64,000 nucleotides of DNA from Cryobacterium sp. M96 (GCF_002929845.1 NZ_PJJS01000054.1:206392-270391), one strand, 5' to 3'; positions 1 to 8,725 are shown, counted from the first letter of the stretch. Translations and numbers: made by a program. Notes: generated by a model not told the origin, from the sequence alone.

Positions 1-1
1 T

Positions 2-613
2 CTCACCTCCACCACGTCCCGCCAGCCGCGTAACTTCCGGTGGCGGGTCGTCGACATCGTCATCGCCAGTGTCATCGGCGTGGCCAGCGGGCTCATCTTC
101 GTCGTCTGGAACCAGGCGTACAACCCGCTCAGCGGCCTGCTCACCCCGCTGCTGCCGGGCCTGCAGGCTCTCCTGGGCGGCGGATGGCTGTTCGCCGGCG
201 TGCTCGGCGGCCTCATCATCCGCAAACCCGGCGCCGCGCTCTACACCGAGCTGCTGGCGGCGGTCGTGTCGACTCTGGTCGGCGGCACCGCCTGGGGAGC
301 CACCATCCTGGTCTCCGGCCTGGTGCAGGGTCTCGGCGCGGAGCTGGTCTTCGCGCTGTTCTTCTACGCCAACTACCGCCTCGTCGTGGCCCTGCTCGCC
401 GGCGCGGGTGCCGGCCTTGCCCTCGCCGTCAACGACCTGTTGCTCTGGTACCCCGGATCGGCCGTTCCCTTCATCACCATCTACACCGCCTCCTCGATCG
501 TCTCCGGCATTGTCGTGGCCGGACTGCTGTCCTGGCTGGCCATGCGTGGCCTCGCCCGCACCGGGGCACTGTCGCGGTTCGCCGCCGGGCGATCGAACCG
601 CACCCAGGTCTAG
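2..613 (+). CDS. ykoE: ECF transporter substrate-binding (S) component, YkoE family; 5' end outside window
   Basis: Integral membrane S component that captures a small substrate for an energy-coupling-factor importer. The frame is open from the first bases of the window (it reads ...SRQPRNFRWRVVDIVIASVIG before the first internal Met at about base 80), so the true start lies upstream. About five hydrophobic segments are visible. Motifs such as FVVWNQAYNPL and LLGGGWLFAGVLGGLIIRKPGAA are typical of YkoE-like proteins. It is followed after 10 bases by a double ATPase and an EcfT-type protein, the YkoEDC order linked to hydroxymethylpyrimidine/thiamine precursor uptake in Bacillus. The substrate is inferred from this order only. 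A TPP riboswitch, if present, would lie upstream of the window. Confidence 0.85.
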   Translation, partial: LTSTTSRQPRNFRWRVVDIVIASVIGVASGLIFVVWNQAYNPLSGLLTPLLPGLQALLGGGWLFAGVLGGLIIRKPGAALYTELLAAVVSTLVGGTAWGATILVSGLVQGLGAELVFALFFYANYRLVVALLAGAGAGLALAVNDLLLWYPGSAVPFITIYTASSIVSGIVVAGLLSWLAMRGLARTGALSRFAAGRSNRTQV

Positions 614-623
614 GGGGACGGCG

Positions 624-2147
624 ATGACACCGGCAGCAGCGGCATCCGTCTCGGGAGCGTCCGTCGTGGCCCGCGGCTGGGGATGGCGGCATGCCGGGCG
701 GCGGGGCTGGGCCGTCAACGGCCTCGACCTGAGAATCGAGCCGGGCGAGCGCGTGCTGCTGCTCGGCGCCTCCGGGGCCGGCAAATCCACTCTGCTGCAC
801 GCCCTCGCCGGGGTTCTCGGCGGCGACGAGGAGGGCGAGCAGCGCGGTCAGCTGCTTGTAAACGGCGCCGAGCCGACCGCAGCGCGCGGCCAGGCCGGGC
901 TGCTGCTGCAGGACCCTGACTCCCAGGTGATCCTGGCGCGGGTGGGCGACGACGTCGCCTTCGGCTGCGAGAACCTGGGGGTGCCCCGCGAAGAGATCTG
1001 GCGCCGGGTGAGCGACGCCCTGGACATGGTCGGCCTGAACCTGCCGCTCAGCCATCCGACGTCGTCGCTGTCGGGTGGACAGAAGCAGCGCCTCGCCCTC
1101 GCTGGGGTGCTGGCGATGCGGCCGGGGCTGCTGCTGCTCGACGAACCTACAGCGAATCTCGACCCTGGAGGCGTGCTGGATGTGCGCGATTCCGTTGCCC
1201 GCGTGCTCGAGAACTCCGCGGCGACGTTCATCGTGATCGAACATCGGGTCGCCGTCTGGCAGAACCTTGTGAACCGGGTGATCGTGCTCGACGCGGCCGG
1301 GGGAGTGCTGGCCGACGGCCATCCCGACGACGTGCTGACCAGGCAGGGGGAACGGCTCGCGGCCGCGGGTGTCTGGGTGCCCGGGCGGGGCAACGGCCTG
1401 ACTGCATCGCGGCGCGAGACCAGCTCGGCGTCGGCGCCCGGCTCGGTCCCTCTGCTCCGCACGCCCGGCCTCGCGGTCGCGCGCACGCGCGTCGGCGTGC
1501 TCGCCCGGGACATCGACCTCACGGTGCACGCCGGCACCGCTCTGGCAGTCACCGGACCGAACGGCGCCGGCAAATCGACCCTGATGCTCACCCTCGCCGG
1601 CCTGCTGAAACCGGCCGGGGGAGCGGTTCTCGCGAGCCCGGAGTTCGCCGGCGGGGCCGACGAGGAACCGATCCGCTGGAAGTCCCGCCAGCTGCTCACC
1701 CGCATCGGCACCGTGTTCCAGAGCCCGGAGCACCAGTTCGTGGCCGCCACCGTGCGGGCCGAACTCGCCGTAGGGCCGCGCGCCCTCAAACGGCCGGAGG
1801 CGAACATCAATGCCCGGGTCGACGAGGTGCTGCAGCGCCTGCGCCTGGACCACCTGGCCGAGGCGAACCCGTTCACCCTCTCCGGCGGAGAGAAACGTCG
1901 GCTGTCGGTGGGCACCGTGCTGGCCACCCAGCCACGACTGCTCATGCTCGACGAGCCCACCTTCGGCCAGGACCTGCGCACCTGGCGGGAGATCGTGGCC
2001 CTGCTCGACGAACTCCTGCGGGAGGGCACCGCGGTGGTCGCCGTCTCGCACGACACCGACTTCGTGGTCGCCCTGGCTGACCGGGAGTACCATCTGACCG
2101 GGCGGGCCGGCCGCAGCGTCACGCCGCGGGCGGCGGTGTCCCGGTGA
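624..2147 (+). CDS. ykoD: ECF transporter energizing subunit with two fused ABC ATPase domains
   Basis: Double-length ATPase (507 aa) that powers the ECF importer encoded on either side. The first domain has Walker A GASGAGKS at residues 48-55, signature LSGGQKQR and Walker B LLLLDEPTANLD. The second has Walker A GPNGAGKS near residue 310, signature LSGGEKRR and LLMLDEPTFGQD. Fusion of the two EcfA units in one chain is the usual state in YkoD-type systems. ATG 624 is chosen because it lies 10 bases after the ykoE stop with GGGGACGG just upstream; the frame is open further 5' but overlaps ykoE. The end overlaps ykoC by GTGA, which implies translational coupling. Confidence 0.9.
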   Translation: MTPAAAASVSGASVVARGWGWRHAGRRGWAVNGLDLRIEPGERVLLLGASGAGKSTLLHALAGVLGGDEEGEQRGQLLVNGAEPTAARGQAGLLLQDPDSQVILARVGDDVAFGCENLGVPREEIWRRVSDALDMVGLNLPLSHPTSSLSGGQKQRLALAGVLAMRPGLLLLDEPTANLDPGGVLDVRDSVARVLENSAATFIVIEHRVAVWQNLVNRVIVLDAAGGVLADGHPDDVLTRQGERLAAAGVWVPGRGNGLTASRRETSSASAPGSVPLLRTPGLAVARTRVGVLARDIDLTVHAGTALAVTGPNGAGKSTLMLTLAGLLKPAGGAVLASPEFAGGADEEPIRWKSRQLLTRIGTVFQSPEHQFVAATVRAELAVGPRALKRPEANINARVDEVLQRLRLDHLAEANPFTLSGGEKRRLSVGTVLATQPRLLMLDEPTFGQDLRTWREIVALLDELLREGTAVVAVSHDTDFVVALADREYHLTGRAGRSVTPRAAVSR

Positions 2148-2926
2148 GCGTGCTGACGCCTGCCCGGGGAACCCAGGCCATCTTCCGGATCAACCCGGTC
2201 GCGAAGCTGGCCGCCGCGCTGCTGCTGGCGGGCGTGCTCATCCTCACCATCGACTGGGTCTCCGCAGTCGTCGCCCTCGCCTGCGAGTTCGTGCTCTTCT
2301 TCTGGGCCGGGCTGTCCCTGAAGGCCTTCGCGGTGCGCACCCTGCCGGTCTGGATCGCCGCACCCACCGCCGGCGTCACCACCCTGCTCTACGGGCAGGC
2401 GGCCGGGGCGGTCTATTGGTCTTTCGGGCTGGTGAACGTGACCGAGGGATCACTCGAGCTGGCCATCGCCACGACCCTGCGCATCCTCGCCATCGGACTG
2501 CCGTCGGTCGTGCTCTTCGTGACCGTCGACCCCACCGACCTGGCCGACGGCCTCGGCCAAGTCGTGAAACTGCCGGCCCGCTTCGTGCTTGGCGGTCTGG
2601 CCGGGCTGCGCCTGGTCGGCCTGTTCCTCGAGGACTGGCGCTCCCTCGAACTGGCCCGGCGGGCCCGCGGCATCGCGGACCGCGGCGTCCTGCGCCGGCT
2701 GCTCAGCCAGGCCTTCGCCCTGCTGGTGCTGTCGATCCGGCGCGGCAGCAAACTCGCGACGGCGATGGAGGCCCGCGGGTTCGGCGCCCCGGTGCGGCGC
2801 ACCTGGGCCCGCCCCTCCAGCTTCCGGGGGCGCGAGGTGGCCCTGGTCGGCATCGGTCTGGCCGTGGCCCTGCTCTCGGTGAGCGTCTCCGTGGCGACGG
2901 GAAGCTGGAACTTTGTCCTCACCTGA
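2144..2926 (+). CDS. ykoC: ECF transporter transmembrane coupling protein (EcfT/CbiQ family)
   Basis: Membrane T component (260 aa) that couples ATP hydrolysis in the ykoD product to movement of the ykoE product. It has an N-terminal block of hydrophobic helices and then a cytoplasmic coupling region holding the two short Ala-Arg-Gly signatures of the family (ARRARGIADRG and AMEARGFGAP), which dock the ATPases. A last hydrophobic helix ends the protein. It starts with GTG inside the ykoD stop (GTGA overlap), so the three genes form one operon. The length is normal for EcfT. Confidence 0.88.
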   Translation: MSVLTPARGTQAIFRINPVAKLAAALLLAGVLILTIDWVSAVVALACEFVLFFWAGLSLKAFAVRTLPVWIAAPTAGVTTLLYGQAAGAVYWSFGLVNVTEGSLELAIATTLRILAIGLPSVVLFVTVDPTDLADGLGQVVKLPARFVLGGLAGLRLVGLFLEDWRSLELARRARGIADRGVLRRLLSQAFALLVLSIRRGSKLATAMEARGFGAPVRRTWARPSSFRGREVALVGIGLAVALLSVSVSVATGSWNFVLT

Positions 2927-3536
2927 TCTGCCCACGGCCGCCCTCGAACCGGCCGCCCCCGATCCGGTCGGTGACCGACGGATGCTGCTGGCCCCCGTGC
3001 TCCGCGACCTTGCCGCCGCCGGGGTGGCGCCCGTCGTTCTCATCGACGGGCCGAGCGGCGCCGGCAAGAGCACCCTCGCCGACGCGCTCGTCGTCGCCTG
3101 GCCGGGACCGCTCCGGCCCACCCTGGTGCGGCTGGACGACATCTACCCCGGCTGGCAGGGGCTGGACGCCGCCGTCACGCACCTGCGCGAACAGGTGCTC
3201 GCCCCGAGAAGACTGGGCCGGCCCGCCGCCTGGCGGCGCTATGACTGGGAGCGGCGCGAGTCGGCAGAATGGCACCCGGTCGACCCGGCCCGCCCGCTGA
3301 TCGTGGAGGGCTGCGGAACCCTGGCGGCCGCCCACGCGCCACTCAGCGACATCCGGGTCTGGCTGGCCGCCGACGACCGCATCCGCAAGCAGCGGGCCCT
3401 CGCCCGGGACGGCGAACTGTTCCGGTCGCACTGGGACCAGTGGGAAGCGGGCTGGGACGCTTACCGAGAGCGGGAGGCGCCCGAGCGGCAGGCGACGATC
3501 CGGCTGGCCGGGACCCCGGACATCCGTCGCCCGTAA
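2913..3536 (+). CDS. P-loop kinase-like ATP-binding protein (uridine kinase-like fold)
   Basis: Soluble 207-aa nucleotide-binding protein. The P-loop GPSGAGKST lies at about residues 46-54, after LIDG, as in uridine kinase and phosphoribulokinase relatives. RLDDIYPGWQGL (about residues 73-84) resembles the substrate-binding aspartates of that superfamily, and LIVEGCG carries the Walker B-like acid. The TTG start at 2913 overlaps ykoC by 14 bases; an ATG at 2982 is the alternative and would leave the P-loop intact. The overlap puts it in the transporter operon, so a role in phosphorylating the imported vitamin precursor is possible, but that is inference. The specific substrate is not recognisable. 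Confidence 0.75.
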   Translation: MSSPDLPTAALEPAAPDPVGDRRMLLAPVLRDLAAAGVAPVVLIDGPSGAGKSTLADALVVAWPGPLRPTLVRLDDIYPGWQGLDAAVTHLREQVLAPRRLGRPAAWRRYDWERRESAEWHPVDPARPLIVEGCGTLAAAHAPLSDIRVWLAADDRIRKQRALARDGELFRSHWDQWEAGWDAYREREAPERQATIRLAGTPDIRRP

Positions 3537-3563
3537 GTCGGTGCCCGGGACTAGGTTGGAGGT

Positions 3564-3824
3564 ATGGCTGATCAAGGTGCTGAAAATGTCGTTTACACCG
3601 CGGAATTCATTGACGGTCCCCTCGCGGGCCAGGTCGACACCCGGGTGCTGATCCAGGGCAAACATGACGCCCGGGTCAGCATGATGGCCGCCGTCGAGGG
3701 GGTCGAAACGCTGTTCTGGTACGACGAGGAGGACGTGCGCGATGTGCAGGGCCGCGTGCACGTGCGCTACCGGTTCGACGCGGGCGAGAGCGACCCGTTC
3801 CTGCCGACCGGCGAGCGCGAGTAG
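3564..3824 (+). CDS. Small conserved actinobacterial protein of unknown function
   Basis: 86-aa acidic, soluble protein with no recognised domain. The sequence alternates beta-like stretches (VVYTAEFIDGPLAGQVDTRVL, GRVHVRYRFD) and has no signal peptide or membrane segment. GGAGG lies 4 bases before the ATG, and TAGGTT about 12 bases upstream could be a -10 box, so it is probably transcribed from its own promoter. It stands 27 bases after the kinase-like gene and converges with the gene at 3869. I do not recognise a function. Confidence 0.7.
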   Translation: MADQGAENVVYTAEFIDGPLAGQVDTRVLIQGKHDARVSMMAAVEGVETLFWYDEEDVRDVQGRVHVRYRFDAGESDPFLPTGERE

Positions 3825-3868
3825 CCGCAGACCAGTAGCCGGCGGGCGGTCGCGGCAGCCTTTCGCCG

Positions 3869-5170
3869 CTAGCGGTCCGCGGCGATCAGCGCCGAGATCA
3901 TCGGCACGGGGTGCAGGAGCCGCCAACCGAGGCCCGGCGCGCTGATCGTGCGGTCGAGCACCAGCGTCGACGTCACCTCGGTGCCCCCGGTCTCCACCGT
4001 GACCCGGCCGACGGTCTTGCCCGCCCGGCCGGTCGACACCGTCTCCAGGATCACCTCCGCGTCGCCCGGCGCCTGGGCCAGCCAGCCGTACGTCGTCGTG
4101 GCCGTGCGCACGGTTCCGGAGGCCTCGGCCCCCCACGGTGTGCTGAACTCCACGTAGGCGTCACCCTGGGCGAGGGTTGGCAGCTCGCGTACCCCGGCGC
4201 GGGCGCTCTCCATCAGGACGGTGACGTCACTGGTCAGGGTGTCGTAATCGGGTTCGCCGAGCAGGGCACCGGCAAAGGTGTAGGTCGAGTCCGGGCCCTG
4301 CACCTGACCGGTGAAGAGAAAACAGACGCCCGCCCCGTCCGTGTAGCTGCGGGTGATGCCGGTGACGCCCTCCTCGGCCAGGAACGCCGTGGTGTTGTCC
4401 ACGCCGCGCTGGCCCACCAGGGCGGAGGCCGGCTGGGAGAGGATGGCACCGATCACCGGGTCGGCGGCGGCCAGGCCGGCCAGCCGGGCAAGGTCGGTGG
4501 CCGTTCCGACGCTTTCGTCGTTGAGCCCGGTGGCGTCGGCGACACGAGTGCCGTCGAGGCCCTGCTTGCCCAGCCAGGCGTTGGCGGCGGCGCTGTAGGC
4601 GTCGAGGGAGCCGAAGGCCCAACGCGCCAGCGTGTCGGCGTGATTGTTGCTGGAGCCGAGGATCATCGCCTGGAGCAGCTCGGTCTCGGTCCACAGTTCG
4701 CCCGGGAAGACCACGACGGTGCGGGCACCGGAATTGCCGTAGTCGATGTAGTCCTGGTAATCCGCGGCCGTGATCGGGATCTGAGGCCCCGTCTCACCAA
4801 GGGTCAGCGGTTTCGCGTCGAGCACGACCAGGGCGGTCACGATCTTCGTCGCCGCGGCCATCGGCAGCGGTTCGGCCGTGCCGGCCACGGCGAGAGGCAG
4901 GGTGGTGGCGAGAGCGTCGGCGTCCAGCGCCGTCGTCTCCGGGAAGGCCGGATCGGGTGTGACCGTGGCCAGGCCGATGACGGCGCTGCCGCCGGTGGCC
5001 GGCAGCGCGGGCGGGAACGGAACCGACTCGCCGGCCGCCGGCGTGACCAGCGTGGCGGTGGCCTCAGGCAACGGCCCCAGTAGGGTGGCCGGCCCGTAGA
5101 CGCCGACGGACAGGATGACGAGGGCGCCGACCGTGGCGCCGATGACGCGGGCAGGCCGGGATCTACTCAT
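3869..5170 (-). CDS. D-alanyl-D-alanine carboxypeptidase-like (S11) protein with degenerate catalytic motifs
   Basis: 433-aa exported protein. An N-terminal membrane anchor/signal (about residues 10-32) precedes a linker and a penicillin-binding-protein-like domain of the S11 family. The fold landmarks are clear: the helix ATKIVTALVVLDA, GSSNNHADTLARWAFGS, and the late SYTDGAG. The catalytic triplets are not. SxxK reads A106-A-T-K109, with Ala where the nucleophilic Ser should be. The second motif S173-S-N175 is kept, and the KTG box is replaced by TRS before YTDGAG. The protein is therefore probably not a working peptidase or a beta-lactam target. It may have a structural or peptidoglycan-binding role at the envelope. 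It converges with the small gene at 3564. Confidence 0.8.
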   Translation of the reverse strand: MSRSRPARVIGATVGALVILSVGVYGPATLLGPLPEATATLVTPAAGESVPFPPALPATGGSAVIGLATVTPDPAFPETTALDADALATTLPLAVAGTAEPLPMAAATKIVTALVVLDAKPLTLGETGPQIPITAADYQDYIDYGNSGARTVVVFPGELWTETELLQAMILGSSNNHADTLARWAFGSLDAYSAAANAWLGKQGLDGTRVADATGLNDESVGTATDLARLAGLAAADPVIGAILSQPASALVGQRGVDNTTAFLAEEGVTGITRSYTDGAGVCFLFTGQVQGPDSTYTFAGALLGEPDYDTLTSDVTVLMESARAGVRELPTLAQGDAYVEFSTPWGAEASGTVRTATTTYGWLAQAPGDAEVILETVSTGRAGKTVGRVTVETGGTEVTSTLVLDRTISAPGLGWRLLHPVPMISALIAADR

Positions 5171-5193
5171 GACGCAAGGCTAACGGTGGTTGG

Positions 5194-5544
5194 TCATCCC
5201 CAGCCGAGGTCGTGCAGCCTGTCGTCGTCGATGCCGTAGAAATGGGCGATCTCATGCACCAGAGTGATGTGCACCTGGTCGCGCAACTCCTCGAGATCCG
5301 CGCAGAGGTCCAGCAGCGGCTCCCGGTAGAGCACGATCCGGTCCGGCATCTCACCGAAGCCGTACTGCCCGCGCTCCGTCAGGGCAACCCCGTCATAGAG
5401 CCCGAGGGTGTCCATCGTGCCGTCTTCGGGTCGGTCCTCGACCACGAAGATCACGTTGTCCAGGCCGTCGACCATGTCGTCGGGCAGGAGGTCGAGCTCG
5501 TCGACGACGAGACGCTCGAACTCCTCGTGAGTCGGCTGCGGCAT
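5194..5544 (-). CDS. Small zincin-like metallopeptidase family protein (DUF1025 type)
   Basis: 116-aa soluble protein with the motif HEIAHFYGIDDD near the C-terminus, an HExxHxxGxxD zinc site of the minimal zincin family common in actinobacteria. The N-terminal part (FERLVVDELDLLPDDMVDGLDNVIFVVED) and YREPLLDLCADLEELRDQVHITLVHE match the usual arrangement in these short proteins. The length is normal. The substrate and role in the family are unknown. It lies 23 bases upstream of the carboxypeptidase-like gene on the same strand, so the two may be co-transcribed. Confidence 0.8.
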   Translation of the reverse strand: MPQPTHEEFERLVVDELDLLPDDMVDGLDNVIFVVEDRPEDGTMDTLGLYDGVALTERGQYGFGEMPDRIVLYREPLLDLCADLEELRDQVHITLVHEIAHFYGIDDDRLHDLGWG

Positions 5545-5586
5545 CCGTTCAGCATCTCACATTCGTTCAGCCTCTCAGGGAGCCGG

Positions 5587-6471
5587 TCAGCCGTTGATCG
5601 TGATGGTGCTCAGGCCGCCGTCGGTGACGCCCCAGGTCTTGAGGATCTCGCCGTAGGAGCCGTCGTCGACCATGGACTGCAGGGCAGCCTGCACGGCCGC
5701 TGCCATCCCGGAGTCCTTCGCCACGGCCATGCCGTACGGTGCCTCGTCGAAGGAGGTGCCGGCCTTCTGCAGCTTGCCCGCGGTCTGCTGGATCGCGTAG
5801 AGGGTGACCGGGGAGTCTGCGCTGAAGGCGTCGGCCTGGCCGAGCACAGTGGCGTTCGTGGCCAGGTCCTGGGTGTCGAACTTGAGCTTGTCGATCGGGG
5901 GCTTTCCGGCGGCGACGCAGGCGGCGCTCTTGGCCGGGATTTCGTCGGTGTCCTCGTAGGTGGTGGACTGCACGGCGATCTTCAGGCCGCAGGCGTCGTC
6001 GGGGTCGACGGTGGTGCCGGTGGCGGAGGCCCACTGGATGCCGGCCGTGTAGTAGTTGACGAAGTCGACCTGCTCCTGGCGCTTCAGGTTGACGGTGAAG
6101 GACGAGTTTCCCAGGTCCATCTCGCCGCCGATGATGCTCGGGATGATGGTGTCGAAATTCGCGACCTTGTAGTCGGCGGTCAGACCCAACTTCGCGGCAA
6201 CCGCGGCGCCGAGTTCGACTCCCCAGCCGATCGGGTTGCCGGAATCGTCCTTGAACTCGTTGGGGGAGTAATTCGGGCTCGTTCCGATCACGAGCGTGTC
6301 GGAGGCGCGGACCTTCTCCGGGAGCAGCGCCGAGGCGGCGGCATCTTCGGTCACGGTCTTGGCGGGCGCGGTGGCGTCGGCTCCGGGAACCGGCACAGTG
6401 TTGTCGACGCAGCCGGTGAGCAGGAGGGCGGCCACCGCAGCGACGGCGGGGAGGGCGAAACGAGCACGCAT
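5587..6471 (-). CDS. Amino-acid ABC transporter substrate-binding lipoprotein (family 3), orphan
   Basis: 294-aa exported lipoprotein with signal MRARFALPAVAAVAALLLTGC and a lipobox cysteine at residue 21. The mature part is a family 3 solute-binding protein: SDTLVIGTSPNYSPNEF, GWGVELGAAVAAKLGLTADYK, MDLGNSSFTVNLKRQEQVDFVNYY, LPYAI-like ADSPVTLYAIQ, YGMAVAKDSGMAAAVQAALQSMVDDGSYGEILKTWGV. These bind polar amino acids or small cations outside the membrane. ATG 6471 is fixed by the signal peptide; the longer open frame upstream runs into tRNA-His. No permease or ATPase gene is adjacent, so it must work with a transporter encoded elsewhere. Confidence 0.9.
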   Translation of the reverse strand: MRARFALPAVAAVAALLLTGCVDNTVPVPGADATAPAKTVTEDAAASALLPEKVRASDTLVIGTSPNYSPNEFKDDSGNPIGWGVELGAAVAAKLGLTADYKVANFDTIIPSIIGGEMDLGNSSFTVNLKRQEQVDFVNYYTAGIQWASATGTTVDPDDACGLKIAVQSTTYEDTDEIPAKSAACVAAGKPPIDKLKFDTQDLATNATVLGQADAFSADSPVTLYAIQQTAGKLQKAGTSFDEAPYGMAVAKDSGMAAAVQAALQSMVDDGSYGEILKTWGVTDGGLSTITING

Positions 6472-6631
6472 GGAGAGATCCCTTTCAGCTGTCCCGGACG
6501 CCGTTGGACCGCGGGGAGGCCGAGGCGAGGACACCATTTCGGTGCGGCGTTTCGATGCCGGAAATGCGAACGCGCGGCCGAATCCGAGGGCCCGGTCGCG
6601 CGTTCGATGGACTGTTTCTGCGTGTTTCAAT

Positions 6632-6708
6632 TGGGGTGAGTAACGGGGCTTGAACCCGCGGCCTTCCGGACCACAACCGGATGCTCTACCAGCTGAGCTA
6701 TACCCACC
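6632..6708 (-). tRNA. tRNA-His (GTG anticodon)
   Basis: Reading the minus strand gives the acceptor GTGGGTA paired with TACTCAC, D-arm GCTCAGCTGGTAGAGC, anticodon stem-loop TCCGG-TTGTGGT-CCGGA (anticodon GTG), T-arm GCGGG-TTCAAGC-CCCGT and an encoded CCA. The base before the acceptor (6708) is G and faces the C discriminator, which is the extra G-1:C73 pair specific to tRNA-His. Confidence 0.95.
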
Positions 6709-6749
6709 ATGCGCTGCTTTCTCACAGAGAAGGCAACTTGACAAGTGTA

Positions 6750-7370
6750 TTACATGTTCGCAGCGAAAATGTTCACGGCTTCGGCCGCGCTGTTCTTCGC
6801 CTGTTGGCTGGACGGCCCGGGGTCGGCCACGAACACGGTTTGGCGGTAGTACGCCAGTTCGCGGATGGATTCGAGGATGTCAGCCAGGGCGCGGTGTCCG
6901 CCGTCTTTCGCGGGGGCGTTAAAGTAAACCCGCGGGTACCAGCGGCGTGCGAGTTCCTTGATCGAGGACACGTCGACGTTGCGGTAGTGCAGCTGGGCGT
7001 CGAGGCGAGGCATGAATTTCATCAGGAAGGCCCGGTCGGTGCCGATGGAATTTCCCGCCAGCGGAGCCCTCTGCTCGGCCGGGATGAACTGCAGTACGTA
7101 TTCCAGCACCAGGGTCTCGGCCTCGGCGGCGCTGATTCCGTTCGGGATCTCGTTGATCAGCCCGCTGGTCTCGTGCATGTTGCGCACGAAGTCGTTCATG
7201 TTCTCCAGCGACGCCTGATTCGGCTTGATGATGAGGTCGAGTCCCGGGTCGATGATGTTCAGGTCGTAATCGGTGATCACTACAGCGATCTCCACCAACT
7301 CGTCGGAATCAATGTCCAAACCGGTCATCTCGCAGTCAATCCACACCAACCGGTCACTACTTTTTTTCAT
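6750..7370 (-). CDS. orn: Oligoribonuclease (3'-5' DEDDh exonuclease)
   Basis: 206-aa cytoplasmic exonuclease that degrades 2-5 nt RNA fragments, including pGpG, to mononucleotides. The Exo I motif [10 protein letters not shown] carries D12 and E14; Exo II and III follow around [18 protein letters not shown] and [15 protein letters not shown], the latter with the catalytic His and Asp. The region [14 protein letters not shown] is diagnostic of Orn rather than of DnaQ-type exonucleases. The length is slightly above the usual 180-200 aa because of a short Ala/Ser-rich C-terminal tail. It lies downstream of nothing on its strand, followed by tRNA-His 42 bases away. Confidence 0.95.
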   Translation of the reverse strand: MKKSSDRLVWIDCEMTGLDIDSDELVEIAVVITDYDLNIIDPGLDLIIKPNQASLENMNDFVRNMHETSGLINEIPNGISAAEAETLVLEYVLQFIPAEQRAPLAGNSIGTDRAFLMKFMPRLDAQLHYRNVDVSSIKELARRWYPRVYFNAPAKDGGHRALADILESIRELAYYRQTVFVADPGPSSQQAKNSAAEAVNIFAANM

Positions 7371-7461
7371 GTGCCGAGTCTAACGGCGGACGCCGACCGG
7401 CCCTGTTGCGCTGATCCCGGCAGCGGTGCGACTGAGACGTTCGCTCCGTAGACTACCTCGC

Positions 7462-7722
7462 ATGGAATTGACGTACTTCTCCTCCGCCTTCTGTGAGCCC
7501 TGCATGCAGACCCGGGCAGTCCTGGCCGAGGTCGAACGCCTCGTGCCCCAGGCGACCGTGCGTGAGCTCGACGTGGTGCGGGACGTCGCGGAAGCCGAGG
7601 CCGACGGCATCCGGATCACCCCCACGGTGATCATCCGGGACGCGGCCGGGATCGAGGTCTTCCGGGCCACGGGTGTGCCGACACTCGCCCAGGTGCTCGT
7701 GGCGGCCGCGAAGGCCGTTTGA
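7462..7722 (+). CDS. Thioredoxin-fold protein with CEPC active site
   Basis: 86-aa thioredoxin-like protein. The N-terminal strand MELTYFSS leads into the redox site C11-E-P-C14, and the cis-proline segment RITPTVIIRD follows. It lacks the extra N-terminal strand and helix of full thioredoxin, so it is a minimal glutaredoxin/thioredoxin-like domain. ATG 7462 is preferred because it puts the conserved strand at the start; an in-frame upstream extension to 7426 is Arg-rich and unlikely. It is divergent from orn and just upstream of tRNA-Arg. The redox partner is unknown. Confidence 0.8.
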   Translation: MELTYFSSAFCEPCMQTRAVLAEVERLVPQATVRELDVVRDVAEAEADGIRITPTVIIRDAAGIEVFRATGVPTLAQVLVAAAKAV

Positions 7723-7763
7723 GCGCCGGCGGGCCGGGTCTGCGGTATTGTTGATCGTTCTTC

Positions 7764-7836
7764 GCCCCCGTAGCTCAGTGGATAGAGCAGCGGCCTTCTA
7801 ATCCGCTTGTCGTAGGTTCGATTCCTACCGGGGGCA
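7764..7836 (+). tRNA. tRNA-Arg (TCT anticodon)
   Basis: Acceptor GCCCCCG pairs with CGGGGGC, followed by D-arm GCTCAGTGGATAGAGC, anticodon loop CTTCTAA (anticodon TCT) and T-arm GTAGG-TTCGATT-CCTAC. CCA is not encoded (ACCG follows). The anticodon stem closes with a C-T mismatch at its last pair. Confidence 0.93.
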
Positions 7837-7891
7837 CCGCACAACACCCGTGAATCCTGTTGCTCTACCCTCGGTTTGGTAGATTCGGGAA

Positions 7892-8713
7892 ATGCGAGAA
7901 CTACAGGCGCGAATCATCGCGGAGCTGAACGTGTCCCCCCATATCGATGCATCCTCCGAGGTTCGCCGCAGAGTGCAGTTCCTCGCGGACTACCTGGTCC
8001 GAACGGGGGCACAGGGCCTCGTGCTCGGCATCAGCGGGGGTCAGGATTCCAGCCTGGCCGGCCGTCTGTGTCAGCTGGCCGTGGAGCAGCTCGCCGAGGC
8101 GGGACATTCGGCCATCTTCCAGGCCGTGCGCCTGCCGTACCGGGTGCAGCGGGACGAGGAGGACGCGCAGCTCGCCCTGGAATTCATTCGTCCTGCGTCG
8201 ACCGTCACCTTCGACATCAAGCGGGCCGTCGACGGTATCGAAGCGGAATTCGCCGATGCGACGGGCCGCCCGCTGCCGGACTTCGACAAGGGAAACGTCA
8301 AGGCCCGGGTGCGCATGGTCGCCCAGTATGCCCTCGCCGGCTCGGCCGGCCTGCTGGTCGTGGGCACCGACCACGCCGCCGAGGCGGTCACGGGATTCTT
8401 CACCAAGTACGGCGACGGCGGCACGGACATCCTGCCGCTGACCGGACTGACCAAGCGTCAGGGGCGAGCGCTTCTGGTCGAGCTGGGGGCGCCGGACCGG
8501 TTATACCTCAAGGCGCCGACTGCCGACCTTCTCGACGACAACCCCGGCCAGACCGACGAGGCCAACCTGGGGTTGCGGTACGAGCAGATCGACGACTTCC
8601 TGGAAGGGCTGCCCGTCGACGATCTCGTCGCCGAGACGATCGAGAACCGCTACCTCGGCACCGAGCACAAGCGCCAGGTCCCGGCATCGATGTTCGACGA
8701 GTGGTGGCGCTGA
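7892..8713 (+). CDS. nadE: NH3-dependent NAD+ synthetase
   Basis: 273-aa cytosolic enzyme that amidates nicotinic acid adenine dinucleotide to NAD+ with ATP and ammonia. The PP-loop motif GISGGQDSS is near residues 45-53. [44 protein letters not shown] and [17 protein letters not shown] are signature blocks of bacterial NadE. There is no N-terminal glutaminase domain, so ammonia is the nitrogen donor, as in the E. coli type. It has its own short leader after tRNA-Arg (55 bases). A GC-rich hairpin follows the stop. Confidence 0.96.
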   Translation: MRELQARIIAELNVSPHIDASSEVRRRVQFLADYLVRTGAQGLVLGISGGQDSSLAGRLCQLAVEQLAEAGHSAIFQAVRLPYRVQRDEEDAQLALEFIRPASTVTFDIKRAVDGIEAEFADATGRPLPDFDKGNVKARVRMVAQYALAGSAGLLVVGTDHAAEAVTGFFTKYGDGGTDILPLTGLTKRQGRALLVELGAPDRLYLKAPTADLLDDNPGQTDEANLGLRYEQIDDFLEGLPVDDLVAETIENRYLGTEHKRQVPASMFDEWWR

Positions 8714-8725
8714 CTCGTGAGAGCT

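Noticed and set aside
474-2093. Long open frame on the minus strand opposite the ykoD gene
   Set aside because: High GC leaves antisense frames open; composition (His/Arg/Gly/Gln-rich) and lack of motifs mark it as a shadow of ykoD.
6737-6760. TTGACA followed by an AT-rich stretch near tRNA-His as a plus-strand promoter
   Set aside because: No plus-strand gene follows within reach; orn and the tRNA run on the minus strand.
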